Positions 42,401-50,300 of a stretch of 64,000 nucleotides of DNA are shown here, piece by piece (the first letter of the stretch is position 1; the number at the start of each line of letters is the position of its first letter). This DNA comes from Glandiceps talaboti. Its lineage: Eukaryota; Hemichordata; Enteropneusta; Spengelidae. Where the stretch lies: the NCBI RefSeq assembly GCF_964340395.1, contig NC_135553.1:11546001-11610000 (forward strand). The letters run 5' to 3'. Under the pieces are notes generated by a model. It was not told where the DNA came from. It made no database searches and saw nothing but the letters and a program-made list of their open reading frames with translations. The position numbers and the translations under genes are program-made.

Positions 42401-45400
42401 GGCAACCTGAGGTCTTTGCAGAAATTGGCTCAGTTATTGGTAAGATTTACTATTATGATAATGGTGCTTTAGTTCCAGTGATGTATAATGATTAACAATG
42501 CATCTATAATCCAGTTACTCAAATGCCATACTGTTCAATTTCAAATCAGTTGTTGATAAAGCAGTGATGATTCATCTCTCACACCAAATGATCAGTAAAG
42601 TTTCACATACTCTGTGTCTGATATGTGTCGTACAGGAATTTGTGTTGGTACATTTTAAACATGTTGAACACTGTAAGAGGCATCGTCGTGTCAGTGCAGT
42701 ATGGTTGTATCTGCAATACAATTGTACAACAGCTACGACCTTACTGCACTGACATGACGGCATATGCTTTTAAGTTTAGCATGAATAGTAAATTTTTTTT
42801 TAAAGTATCTCAGGCAAAATATGTTTTCATCTCTCAGATTTATGTACATATATACATTTCGAAATCTTGCCAATTGTGTGGTAAATTGGAAATCAACAAA
42901 TCCTATTATCGAATTATTCAATTGTCACTTAGATATTATAAATTTTGTATTAAACATATTTTTATGAAACAGTGATGTGGAGTGCAAACAACAATGAATC
43001 TAAGACTGAGTCTGTCATAAAGCAGATCTTGGACAGTTCAGTTGTTATGATATTGTATTTTCTTTTTGTCCTGTTTATATTCAGCTGGTTTCACAGCATC
43101 AGAACTAGGTAGTCTAAGTAACATAACTCTTGCTGGTGTCAAACCACATGCTGTGAGTCTTATAGACCCAGAGACATTTGCTGTGAGTATGATTTATTTG
43201 AATTCCTCAAGGACGAGACTGTCAACCCCAAATCAATTACATGATCTGGGGTGGTATAGAGAGGTGTAGTGAATAGTAGAAATGGAACTATGCATGAAGT
43301 TTCCTGGATTTTTTTATTATATTACAATAAATTTTATAAAAACAAACGTTTTCATAGTTTGACCACATGATGGCATCCTTTTCCCACAATCCTGAAACTT
43401 GGTTGACAGGTACTCAGTAGGCAATGAAGTTATCGTTGGAATTTTGATGACATTTAAGCAGATTTTTGGAAAAATTTGGAAATGTAATACCTTTACCATA
43501 CATTGTTAATTTAGAAAACTGATTTTCAGTAACATGATGAAAAGATATTTCAAGTTCTCCAGAAACTTTAAAATTTGAAGACATTTCCTTTAATAGCAGA
43601 AATATTAATAACTTTTAGTGTAATTTGTGTTATAAATAATGTTATTATTAAATCTTGTACAGTAATGCTCACTTTTGATAAACACTCGTTTACTTATCAT
43701 TTGTTCACCAAATCTCAGAAAAAATTAGTCATTTTCAGTGTTTTTCGTAATTGTTAAAATAGACCTTTTCAAGTGGACCTTTATGAATTCTACATCTTAG
43801 TATAATGTAGATGTACATTGTATAATACATACTCTATGTCAAAATATCACAAAATAGAAATAGTTGCTAAAAGATAATTAGATGTGGGGTGGGGGGGGGG
43901 TATTCCCCACTATTTTTCTTCATTCAGCTGACAACCCTTAAGTCACAAGTATTTTCTGCCTGAATGAAGAAAAATATTGGAGAATAACATAATCATACCA
44001 GTGCCAGTAACATCAATGAAAAAATAATGGCAATTTTAAATATTGTGACGTAGAACGACCAGGGTATAAATTCCATATTTTTTTTCCAACCTAGCCTGTA
44101 TGTGCATGATATAATCACATGAAGGACAGACTTCATAATCAAAGACTTGGCATGTATTCCCAGCTACCCCCCTACTCTGTTGTAAACCATTACCTTGACA
44201 CGTTGTAATTACATGTATCCATATTTATTTCAAAATATACAATGAAGTACAAGTGTTTGAAAGTTTGTTTATGGTTCCTCCATCAGAATGCTTTCAGCGT
44301 CTACTTATTGAGATCATTTGACCAGCAACAAGCAGAAGCTGTCACTGAAGAACAGAGGGCAGCATTGTCATCAGATCAGTCAGATGCTTTGTATTATGCA
44401 GAGTATGGCAGTACCTCATCAGAGCCTACCAGATCTCCTGATTCTGATAACAAAGTTACAGGAGGAGCAGGTACGAGTTGATTTACAGTTTTTAACACCT
44501 GTGAAGTGTGTCCATTTTGATCTAGGATGCGTGTTCTATACGCATAGCATCACCGTAATGTGATTCGAAGGCAACCTACGCATTCTACACGTAGCAGATG
44601 TTGCTACGTCAAAATGGCGGTCTACATGTGTTAAGTTTTTCGGCTATTAAATGTCATATCTTTTATATCAGAGTTCGGAAACATAACTGTAAACTGATCG
44701 TTCAGTTTTTCATTTGAGTAGTTGCAGGAAAAAAGGCAAAAATACTGACAAGTACTGACATGTTTGGAAAACAAAGTCATGCATTTGGCCTTTTGGACAG
44801 AAGATGTCAATGCGCGTGTGCACATTCCACTGTCTTTCATGTTTGTGTTCTGAATGTGTAACTAATCACAGCTTTGTACATGTCATTATGTATACACATG
44901 CACGATAATACTCCCGTACACTTTCTAATTTGTATCTAAACCTCTCTAGTGTGTGACCTTCTCCTTAGCTATACTTGTGAAAAAATGTTCATTCGTTCTG
45001 CATTCTCATTTTTTCGCCAAAATCGGTCATAGTTTAGCAATGATCTCCCAGAATAAAGTAACAAGTGCACCATAGCCATGTGATTTCAAAGCACCCTCTT
45101 AATGTAATGAAGCTCATACTCAAACCATTTCATTTTATGCTTTAATGATATCAAGACAGCCTACAGATCCATGCAAGCTTCTCCCTTCCCCTAGTCTCCA
45201 CCAGACAACTACAGCTGTTACAATTTCTGAACCCTCTTGTGAAAACATTCTCGGGAGAACACTGATATGTGTTAATTTAATTTGGCATACCACTTTGTGT
45301 TTTGGGGGATCCTTTCACATTTTTTTTATTTTTATTAATTTATTTTGCACCACATCTCCTGAAGTAATTCCCAATCCTTTATTACTTTCTTTTCCAGGGG

Positions 45401-45486
45401 AAGTGACATCTCAAGTTGATACAGTCAAGCTATTTATTGCTGTCATTGTGATTCAAACCACACTGGACATCATTCTCAGGCTGTAA
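25166..45486 (+). CDS. Mesothelin/stereocilin/otoancorin-type secreted GPI protein, 27 exons, 1274 residues
   Basis: Joined exons: 25166-25253, 25947-26042, 26742-26942, 27527-27560, 28591-28735, 29265-29414, 30153-30325, 30719-30899, 31534-31652, 31982-32093, 32314-32553, 32988-33152, 33747-33944, 34515-34594, 35447-35564, 36233-36351, 37024-37153, 37750-37946, 38559-38646, 38877-39078, 39879-40057, 40679-40834, 41389-41531, 42300-42439, 43085-43182, 44287-44470, 45398-45486. Every junction is GT-AG, all phases match, and the total of 3825 bases gives one open frame. Order: signal peptide (about 1-28), acidic Pro/Ser-rich segment (30-66), a long run of short helical repeats with motifs such as 'LGNLVAGL' and 'LGRIASRF', an RKKR site at 942-945, a mesothelin-like fragment (946-1274) and a hydrophobic tail. 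Many N-glycosylation sequons support secretion. The family is known for apical epithelial surface and inner-ear matrix proteins. Calling the family rests on repeat style and architecture, not an alignment; which vertebrate paralogue is closest is unknown. Confidence 0.85.
27180..27353 (+). repeat. Dispersed repeat, family E copy 1 (intron 3)
   Basis: Matches the reverse complement of 49232-49390. Shared blocks include 'tgaagtcat', 'caagaaacacca', 'gcagacat' and 'atattcatgac'. No open frame. One copy lies in an intron of each of the two large genes. Confidence 0.6.
28051..28388. mobile_element. Foldback element, family A copy with inverted ends (intron 4)
   Basis: The left end 'agctgcactagctg' is mirrored by 'gcaactagtctagc' at the right end. 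The internal block near 28305-28340 matches the family A copies at 6848-7200 and 40258-40640 in reverse orientation. No coding capacity. Confidence 0.55.
28868..29030. repeat. Foldback sequence in intron 5
   Basis: 'aacagtgctacactt' near 28925 is the reverse complement of 'aagtgtagcactgtt' near 28975, about 50 bases apart. Outside it, 'aacatcatc' near 28910 pairs with 'gatgatgtt' near 29010. Either a small inverted-repeat element or a structured intronic RNA; the long irregular loop argues against a canonical microRNA. Confidence 0.6.
29690..30127. mobile_element. 438-bp MITE with TAA target duplication, PIF/Harbinger-like (intron 6)
   Basis: The left terminus 'gggacgattgcacggtgtca' and the reverse complement of the right terminus 'gggacgatcgcacaatgtca' form imperfect inverted repeats continuing for about 45 bases. 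TAA lies directly outside both ends (29687-29689 and 30128-30130). A three-base TWA duplication with GGG-starting termini is typical of PIF/Harbinger elements. No transposase frame, so non-autonomous. Confidence 0.75.
30153..30899 (+). other. Two paralogous solenoid-repeat exons (7 and 8) of the mesothelin-type gene
   Basis: Exon 7 (30153-30325) and exon 8 (30719-30899) carry the same pattern at the same place: 'RHFGRPRTWDAADI' and 'RHWGRVPYWDAEKL'. In each it is followed by a leucine-rich helix and a 'NP/TPNEL-type' turn. This suggests tandem exon duplication within the solenoid. Later exons repeat a shorter form, for example 'DWKSEDIKKLGRAASGL' in exon 11 and 'ISAKEVKQLGNLVAGL' in exon 12. 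Confidence 0.7.
31155..31530 (+). repeat. Dispersed repeat, family F copy 1 (intron 8)
   Basis: Resembles 46388-46600 and 54565-54880. Common landmarks are 'gcagtg', 'tgaaaacatta', 'ctatgcaaatgag', 'gataaac', and a right-hand block near 'ctgcagagaatacctc'. The long open frame over this segment is not coding: it interrupts the spliced gene in a different frame. Confidence 0.45.
34923..35213. mobile_element. Inverted-repeat element in intron 14
   Basis: The left arm (34923-34954, containing 'gcagaaaccaatcagaaact') pairs with the right arm (35182-35213, containing 'agtttcttattggtttctgc') over about 32 bases with few mismatches. No open frame. A 290-bp non-autonomous element is the simplest reading; no clear target-site duplication is seen. 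Confidence 0.7.
36386..36429. repeat. (CA)n microsatellite in intron 16
   Basis: CA repeats interrupted by single AGAC and ATAC variants, beginning about 35 bases after the exon 16 donor. Confidence 0.95.
37473..37730. mobile_element. Inverted-repeat element, family D copy 2 (intron 17)
   Basis: Left terminus 'ggattcaggatgagcgtgca' and the right terminus reversed 'ggattcaggatgagcattta' continue with matching 'gtttcaatgagatgaga'/'gtttcagtgagatgaga'. This is the best-preserved member of the family, with others at 23171-23521 and a half copy near 56935-57060. It ends only 19 bases before exon 18, so it covers that exon's branch-point region. Confidence 0.8.
39066..39077 (+). other. Furin-type cleavage site RKKR (residues 942-945)
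   Basis: Exon 20 ends with codons for R-K-K-R and one base of the next codon; exon 21 completes Ala and continues 'TYSPTCDEIEIL'. The R-x-K/R-R motif is the proprotein convertase consensus. It sits where the mesothelin precursor is known to be cut into a soluble N-terminal part and a GPI-anchored C-terminal part of about 300 residues; here the C-terminal part would be 329 residues. Cleavage is inferred. Confidence 0.7.
39165..39415. repeat. Dispersed repeat, family C copy 2 (intron 20)
   Basis: Collinear with 19870-20165, sharing 'atgccttggt', 'aaaacttgct' and 'tatcaacatgttgcaa'. It lies in the intron that splits the codon following the furin-type site. Confidence 0.6.
40258..40640. repeat. 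Dispersed repeat, family A copy (intron 21)
   Basis: Matches 6848-7200 in several collinear blocks ('gattgaatcatctgt', 'tctaattattgg', 'gaatatattg'). This copy is longer in the middle than the one at 6.8 kb. No coding frame. Confidence 0.6.
42683..42760 (+). ncRNA. MicroRNA-like hairpin in intron 24 of the mesothelin-type gene
   Basis: Bases 42683-42713 pair with 42730-42760 (position sum 85443) with no bulges. Of 31 positions only two are mismatched (42702/42741 and 42710/42733), and three are G-T pairs. The loop is 16 bases. The arms include 'tgtcagtgcagta' and 'tactgcactgaca'. Size, pairing and sense orientation inside a coding gene's intron fit an intronic pre-microRNA. I do not recognise a known family. 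A small young inverted-repeat element would look similar, and expression is unknown. Confidence 0.45.
45398..45486 (+). CDS. Last exon of the mesothelin-type gene: hydrophobic C-terminal tail, probable GPI signal
   Basis: After a Gly/Ala/Ser/Asp-rich stretch at the exon 26-27 junction ('VTGGAGE') that could hold the attachment site, the protein ends with a hydrophobic segment 'LFIAVIVI', a short polar patch and 'LDIILRL', then TAA. There is no cytosolic tail, which is the layout of a GPI signal. The polar QTT and the Asp make it weaker than usual, so loose membrane association or plain secretion remains possible. Confidence 0.55.
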
Positions 45487-45738
45487 GGACAGAGATATTT
45501 AAATTATTGATGCCAGTATATATTAGAATAAGTTAATTTACAAATTGAATTTATATATGTGTTCAAGTTTATCTATACAGTCCAATCGATTGACTATTAT
45601 AACACAATTCCTGATCTCTCTTTTATTGTAAATATAGCTTTTGGTCATTTTCTTCGTATTTTATCATGCTAATTCTATGCAGTTAGTTATACACTGATGT
45701 AGCACTTATTCTACATTTTAAAAAGAAAATCTTTTTGA

Positions 45739-45744
45739 AATAAA
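45739..45744 (+). terminator. Poly(A) signal AATAAA of the mesothelin-type gene
   Basis: The first canonical AATAAA after the stop codon, 253 bases downstream of TAA, followed by T- and GT-rich sequence. This gives a short 3' UTR of about 270 bases. Confidence 0.65.
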
Positions 45745-46387
45745 CAATCTTTGTTGTTATCATTAGTAAACACATCTGCGAGTGTGTCTGTGTGTAATCT
45801 CCAAAAGTGATCAATTAGTGACAAAGCATCCTTGGCAAACTCTCCATTTCATTCTCTTTTGAACTTCATATTTTGACCCTAGGGAATTACCCAAAGTTTT
45901 CATACGAAACACTGGTTCTTTTGTGATTGTGATAAATTATAAGCCTTGTATGTGCCAGAAGTATTGCCAAAGTTTGAGGGGCATAGTCAATAATATCTGA
46001 ATGTTTTGTTAGTGGGGTGGGCATTATTTTGTCACATGTGAAGAATTACTTATCCTTGTAACTGAAAGTTTAGTGGTTGTTGAGCATTGAGAAACAAGCA
46101 AACATGGTGCATCATTTCCAGTCCCCCAATCTTGGTAGGAGTGGTGATCACAGTATTGTCTTAAACTCTATACATTTGGGTCAAGCTACCAATGATATTA
46201 ATTGCTTCTATAAAACTCAAAAACTGCATAATAATGATGCTTATTGTCAGACAATGAAACACTTCCACAGTGAGTGGCCAATCTCTGCTTTCTTTATTTT
46301 GTTTACCTAAACATAAAACATTTGTGGCTAGTCTCACTGAACTTGTTATAATGTTATTATTACATATGTACCATACTAGTGATATTT

Positions 46388-46600
46388 TCACTACAGTGCA
46401 ATACCGAAAACATTATTGCATACCTGCATGCAAATGAGGAAATCATTTGCTACACACGTAATCGCGCTGTATGATTTTATGGAAATTTACCATTTCAGAT
46501 AAACATAACAGAACCCCATATGCCTTGGGTTATTTACACTTGTGCTTGCAGTGTTTTCTGCTGCACCTTCACTTGTTATGCTCGTTAAATTAAAAGTAAC
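46388..46600 (+). repeat. Dispersed repeat, family F copy 2
   Basis: Shares 'caataccgaaaacatta', 'gcatacctg', 'atgcaaatgag', 'gataaacataaca' and 'cttgcagtgttttctg' in order with 54565-54880. No coding capacity. It occupies the gap between the convergent genes. Confidence 0.7.
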
Positions 46601-46981
46601 AAGAAGTTGGTAAGGAAATATAATTGTTGTCTTAAAATAAAATATTGTTTGAAATATAAAATATGGATTTTCGTTATGGATAGATTGCACTGTTTTCATC
46701 TAGGAAGTCCAACTTTGACCTATCACCTGAAAGAGAAAAATGAGAAAAGTAAAACAATATTTGATAATTTGGAAATTGACAAGCTGCACAACTGGTGTAT
46801 GTCATATTAATATGCCCACTGTTACTACCAATAGGGTTGCAGTCAATGAAACGGAACTACTTGACTTTATCACCAAATCACTCGTTAGACCTGATTTGCA
46901 TATTGCTATTATAAAATATCACATCCCAACCAACATGCCAAATGAATGGCGATCAGTGTTGCAGTTTTTTTTTACTCTGTT

Positions 46982-46987
46982 GTTTAT
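46982..46987 (-). terminator. Probable poly(A) signal of the EAR gene
   Basis: TTTATT on the plus strand reads AATAAA on the minus strand, about 170 bases after the proposed stop codon of the minus-strand gene. Its strength depends on the last exon being correct. Confidence 0.5.
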
Positions 46988-47154
46988 TACACACATACAT
47001 ACAGACAAACACTTTACCATGACACTTTACCACTACTAAACCTCAGTGCATTTGTGCTTGTAAAGTCCAGGCCAAAATCCTTACTTCTGATGTTAGCAAG
47101 AATAGACTTAAATGTGAAAATACAAAATTGAAACTCAAACTTCACATTGAATAA

Positions 47155-47354
47155 TCAAACATCTGTAGCAATACCACAACTGTGTACCTTGTTTGTGTAA
47201 ATCCATCCTAAACTAGTCTTGTAATAAGACCTCCAATCTGTGCTAGGAAGTTTGCCCAGCAAAAGCTGAGTAATACAGTACTTCTGGTGTGAAGGCAAGC
47301 CCTCGACAGCCCCTTTGAAGTTATGCAACCTGTAGTTGCTCTCCAACTTGCTGC
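47155..47354 (-). CDS. Proposed last exon of the EAR gene, two possible acceptors
   Basis: The preceding exon ends in a strong donor (AAAG then GTGAGT), so another exon must follow. Acceptor 1 (CTCAG, exon from 47354) gives a 66-codon end including stop, hydrophilic with two Cys, ending at TGA 47155-47157. Acceptor 2 (GCTAG, exon from 47362) lies 8 bases earlier in the transcript and shifts frame, giving 51 codons that end with a hydrophobic stretch 'VLLSFCWANFLAQIGGLI' and stop at 47208. Both keep phase. I list the longer one, but the first AG is often preferred, so the C-terminus is uncertain. Confidence 0.4.
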
Positions 47355-50300
47355 CTGAGGGTCTAGCAATTAGAATAATCCAAAACTTGAAAAATAAGAA
47401 ATATCAATGATGAATGGTATCTCATGGCATACAATGATCGCACTCACCTTTGATGACAGCTTTCATGATCTTTGACATAGTCTGGGGCAACATAGATGAT
47501 TCTATGTGTGCTGCAGCTGCTACAAATAGACTGTCCCCAATACTGAAACTGTGTGCAGACTTAACACCTGGAATCTCTATTGTGAAGGATAGCTCAAATT
47601 TACTGGCAGCTGCCCACTGATAGACATATAGTTGGTTGTTGTTGTCTATGGCTAGTAGTTGGATGGTTGCTGGAAGGACAGGAAATCAAGTGTCACTTGG
47701 TTGATGTTTACAATCAAGTGTCACTTGGTTGATGTTATTTTTACAATCAAGTGTCACTTGGGTGATGTTATATCACAGGGCGCAGCGAGCTTGTAATTGA
47801 TCGATCGCTCGCTCGCTCGATTGATTGATTGATTGATTATTTAGTTGAATGATTGATCGATTGAATGATCAATTTCTGTGTAACTTATTTTGTGTGTGAT
47901 ATTGATCAATTAACTCACTGAGTTTTAAAACTATTTCTTTTTCTTGCCCTGGTTACTTTGCTCTCAGTCTGAGGATGTATGTAATTCTCTTTTCTTTATT
48001 GACTAAATAAAGACACCTTGTCCATTCTTCTCATCTTATCTAAATTAAAACACTCCTAATCTTATAATTGCCGAGAGATCACTTACATTAACAGTTTGCT
48101 TTATCTCTCATCTGCTGGGAGATTATCACACTGGACAAACACTTGATCACGCATAAACTAGTTTATAAACATACTAGTAAGTGAATTCACAAAATGTCCT
48201 TTCCTTTGAAATTCTGATCATCAAAGACAATTTGACAATATACGTGATGAAACTTACAACCAGCTTCTAGCACTTCCAAGTCAATAACATTAGGAAGCTC
48301 AATCCTCTGTACAAGATACCAGCTGTTATCTGCTATTGAGAAGATTCTGATATCTGCACCCTCAGTGGCCATCACATTTATACTAGACAAGGCAACATAT
48401 GGCTGTTCATTGATGGTGAAACTGACCACATCACTGGCTCCATAGGTCTTCTCTCCAGTTACCATTGGAACTTCAGCATCAAACTGATAGTACAAATACA
48501 AAATGTATTTATTTAGAAAACTCAAAACACTGCGGTAGTTATACACTATGAGGGTATTGATCAGTCAAAAGAAAATTGAAATGATATAGTAATGGCAAAA
48601 TGTATAGGTCTGACCTGTATTTTATGGCATTTTAAAATGTGGGAAACAGAGTAGCAAGTTGCTGCTACACAAAACCACTACAGTTGGGTGGCACTAGGCT
48701 GTACTCCTTGACAGGAATCTGTCAACATCTTACAAAATGTAATGAACTGCACAGTGTTCAGATGGTTGCTATAGTATGCGTGGAAAGGTTTGCATCCTGG
48801 ATGACTTCAAATCTCAGTCCAAATCTACACAATTCTGCTACTAAAATAATATATTATTTTTCTTTATCGTAATCTTACCATTTCAGTTTGTGGATTCCAC
48901 ACGTGTACCGTGGCATCTACATCTCTGGTACTAAGACTCCTGTCATAGCTGTTGGCAAATGCCAAAAACTTTGTTGAATTACTATCACCAAATGCCACAG
49001 CTTTGGCTCCCTTGGTACCAAGACGTTGATGTTCTGTAAAAGTTCCCGTACTTGGCTGGTATCTGAATATCTGGGATTCTTGGTTGTCAGCATCTGTATA
49101 TAAACCATAGAAACACTTTCCATTTTATTGAAACTCTTTTTTGTCGTAACATCCAACTTTATCATCTTGTAACTACAATTAATATTAATAACTCCCTAAA
49201 GTGTTATTGCTGTCACATAAAAGTCATGAATATTCATTGTTAAACTAATACATATGTATGTCTGCTAAGTCCCATGAAGCAACAGCAAATCACTATGACA
49301 ATGTGAAATAGATTCATTTTAATTGGTGTTTCTTGGTTATCATATGAAATTTATGTGATGTGAAATCACGACATATGACTTCAGAACCTAAAGTTTATGA
49401 AGTTTCCCTCGTTTCCTGGAGTGGTGTTCCCCTTTGAGAAAATAGTCAACAAAATTAAACAATGGTTTTTGAATTGCTCAAAGTTATCAATGAATGAATG
49501 AATGAATGAATGAATGAATATGACCAAAATGTAATCACCATGACAACTCACCTGTCTCATCATCACCATTAGCAACAGCAAGATAGACTACATCATCAAT
49601 GGTAAACAATACAGAATCCTGGGCATTGGAAGTTGTTAGATTCTGACTTTTATCAGGATTATCAAAGTTTATTATTTCTGTTATTTCATTGGTTCCTGAA
49701 AACCTACAAGTAAATAGAAAAGTACATTTCTAGGTGTGAACCGGGAAATACATCATTGTATGGGCATTTGTACATAATGATCCAAGGTAATATTCCAATG
49801 AGAAAAAGTGCTAATATCATAATCTGCAAATTCATGTAATATCTGAACTAATATTTACATTTAGTGAATAATTCACATAATGGGAAATGTATCATTATTG
49901 AATTTTTTTGAATGAGCATCTTCATCAAGTTAGACTGCCAAATTTGACAGCATCTCAGCATCTTCGAAAAATAGTAATTCATACAAAGAACTACTTTCTC
50001 TCATGTATTGCCTGTGGCAGTGTGCCCTTTTAGCCACTCGCTGACACACAATTTCTAGTGACACACCAAAATTTGGTGTTCCCCTATCTCTTACTATGTG
50101 GCGACTCACAAGAAATCCCAGTTTTTCACATTTTGACTCATGACAATAAAATTTGACTATTATTAGAGGGCACATAGGCCTGTAGGCAGTATAAGCTCCA
50201 CCTGTCCAGCAAGTATCACAGATGTTTCTATCTGAAAGAATGGTAAGGTTGCATTACTAGTCTTATAATATATTGAAGTACATTATAAGCAACCTAAACA

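Larger units (their letters stand above)
45487..47154. other. Convergent intergenic gap between the two large genes
   Basis: Holds the 3' UTR and poly(A) signal of the plus-strand gene, a family F repeat copy, and the 3' UTR and probable poly(A) signal of the minus-strand gene. No additional coding gene is supportable; frames of 60-100 codons here cross repeat sequence and have no partners. Confidence 0.6.
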
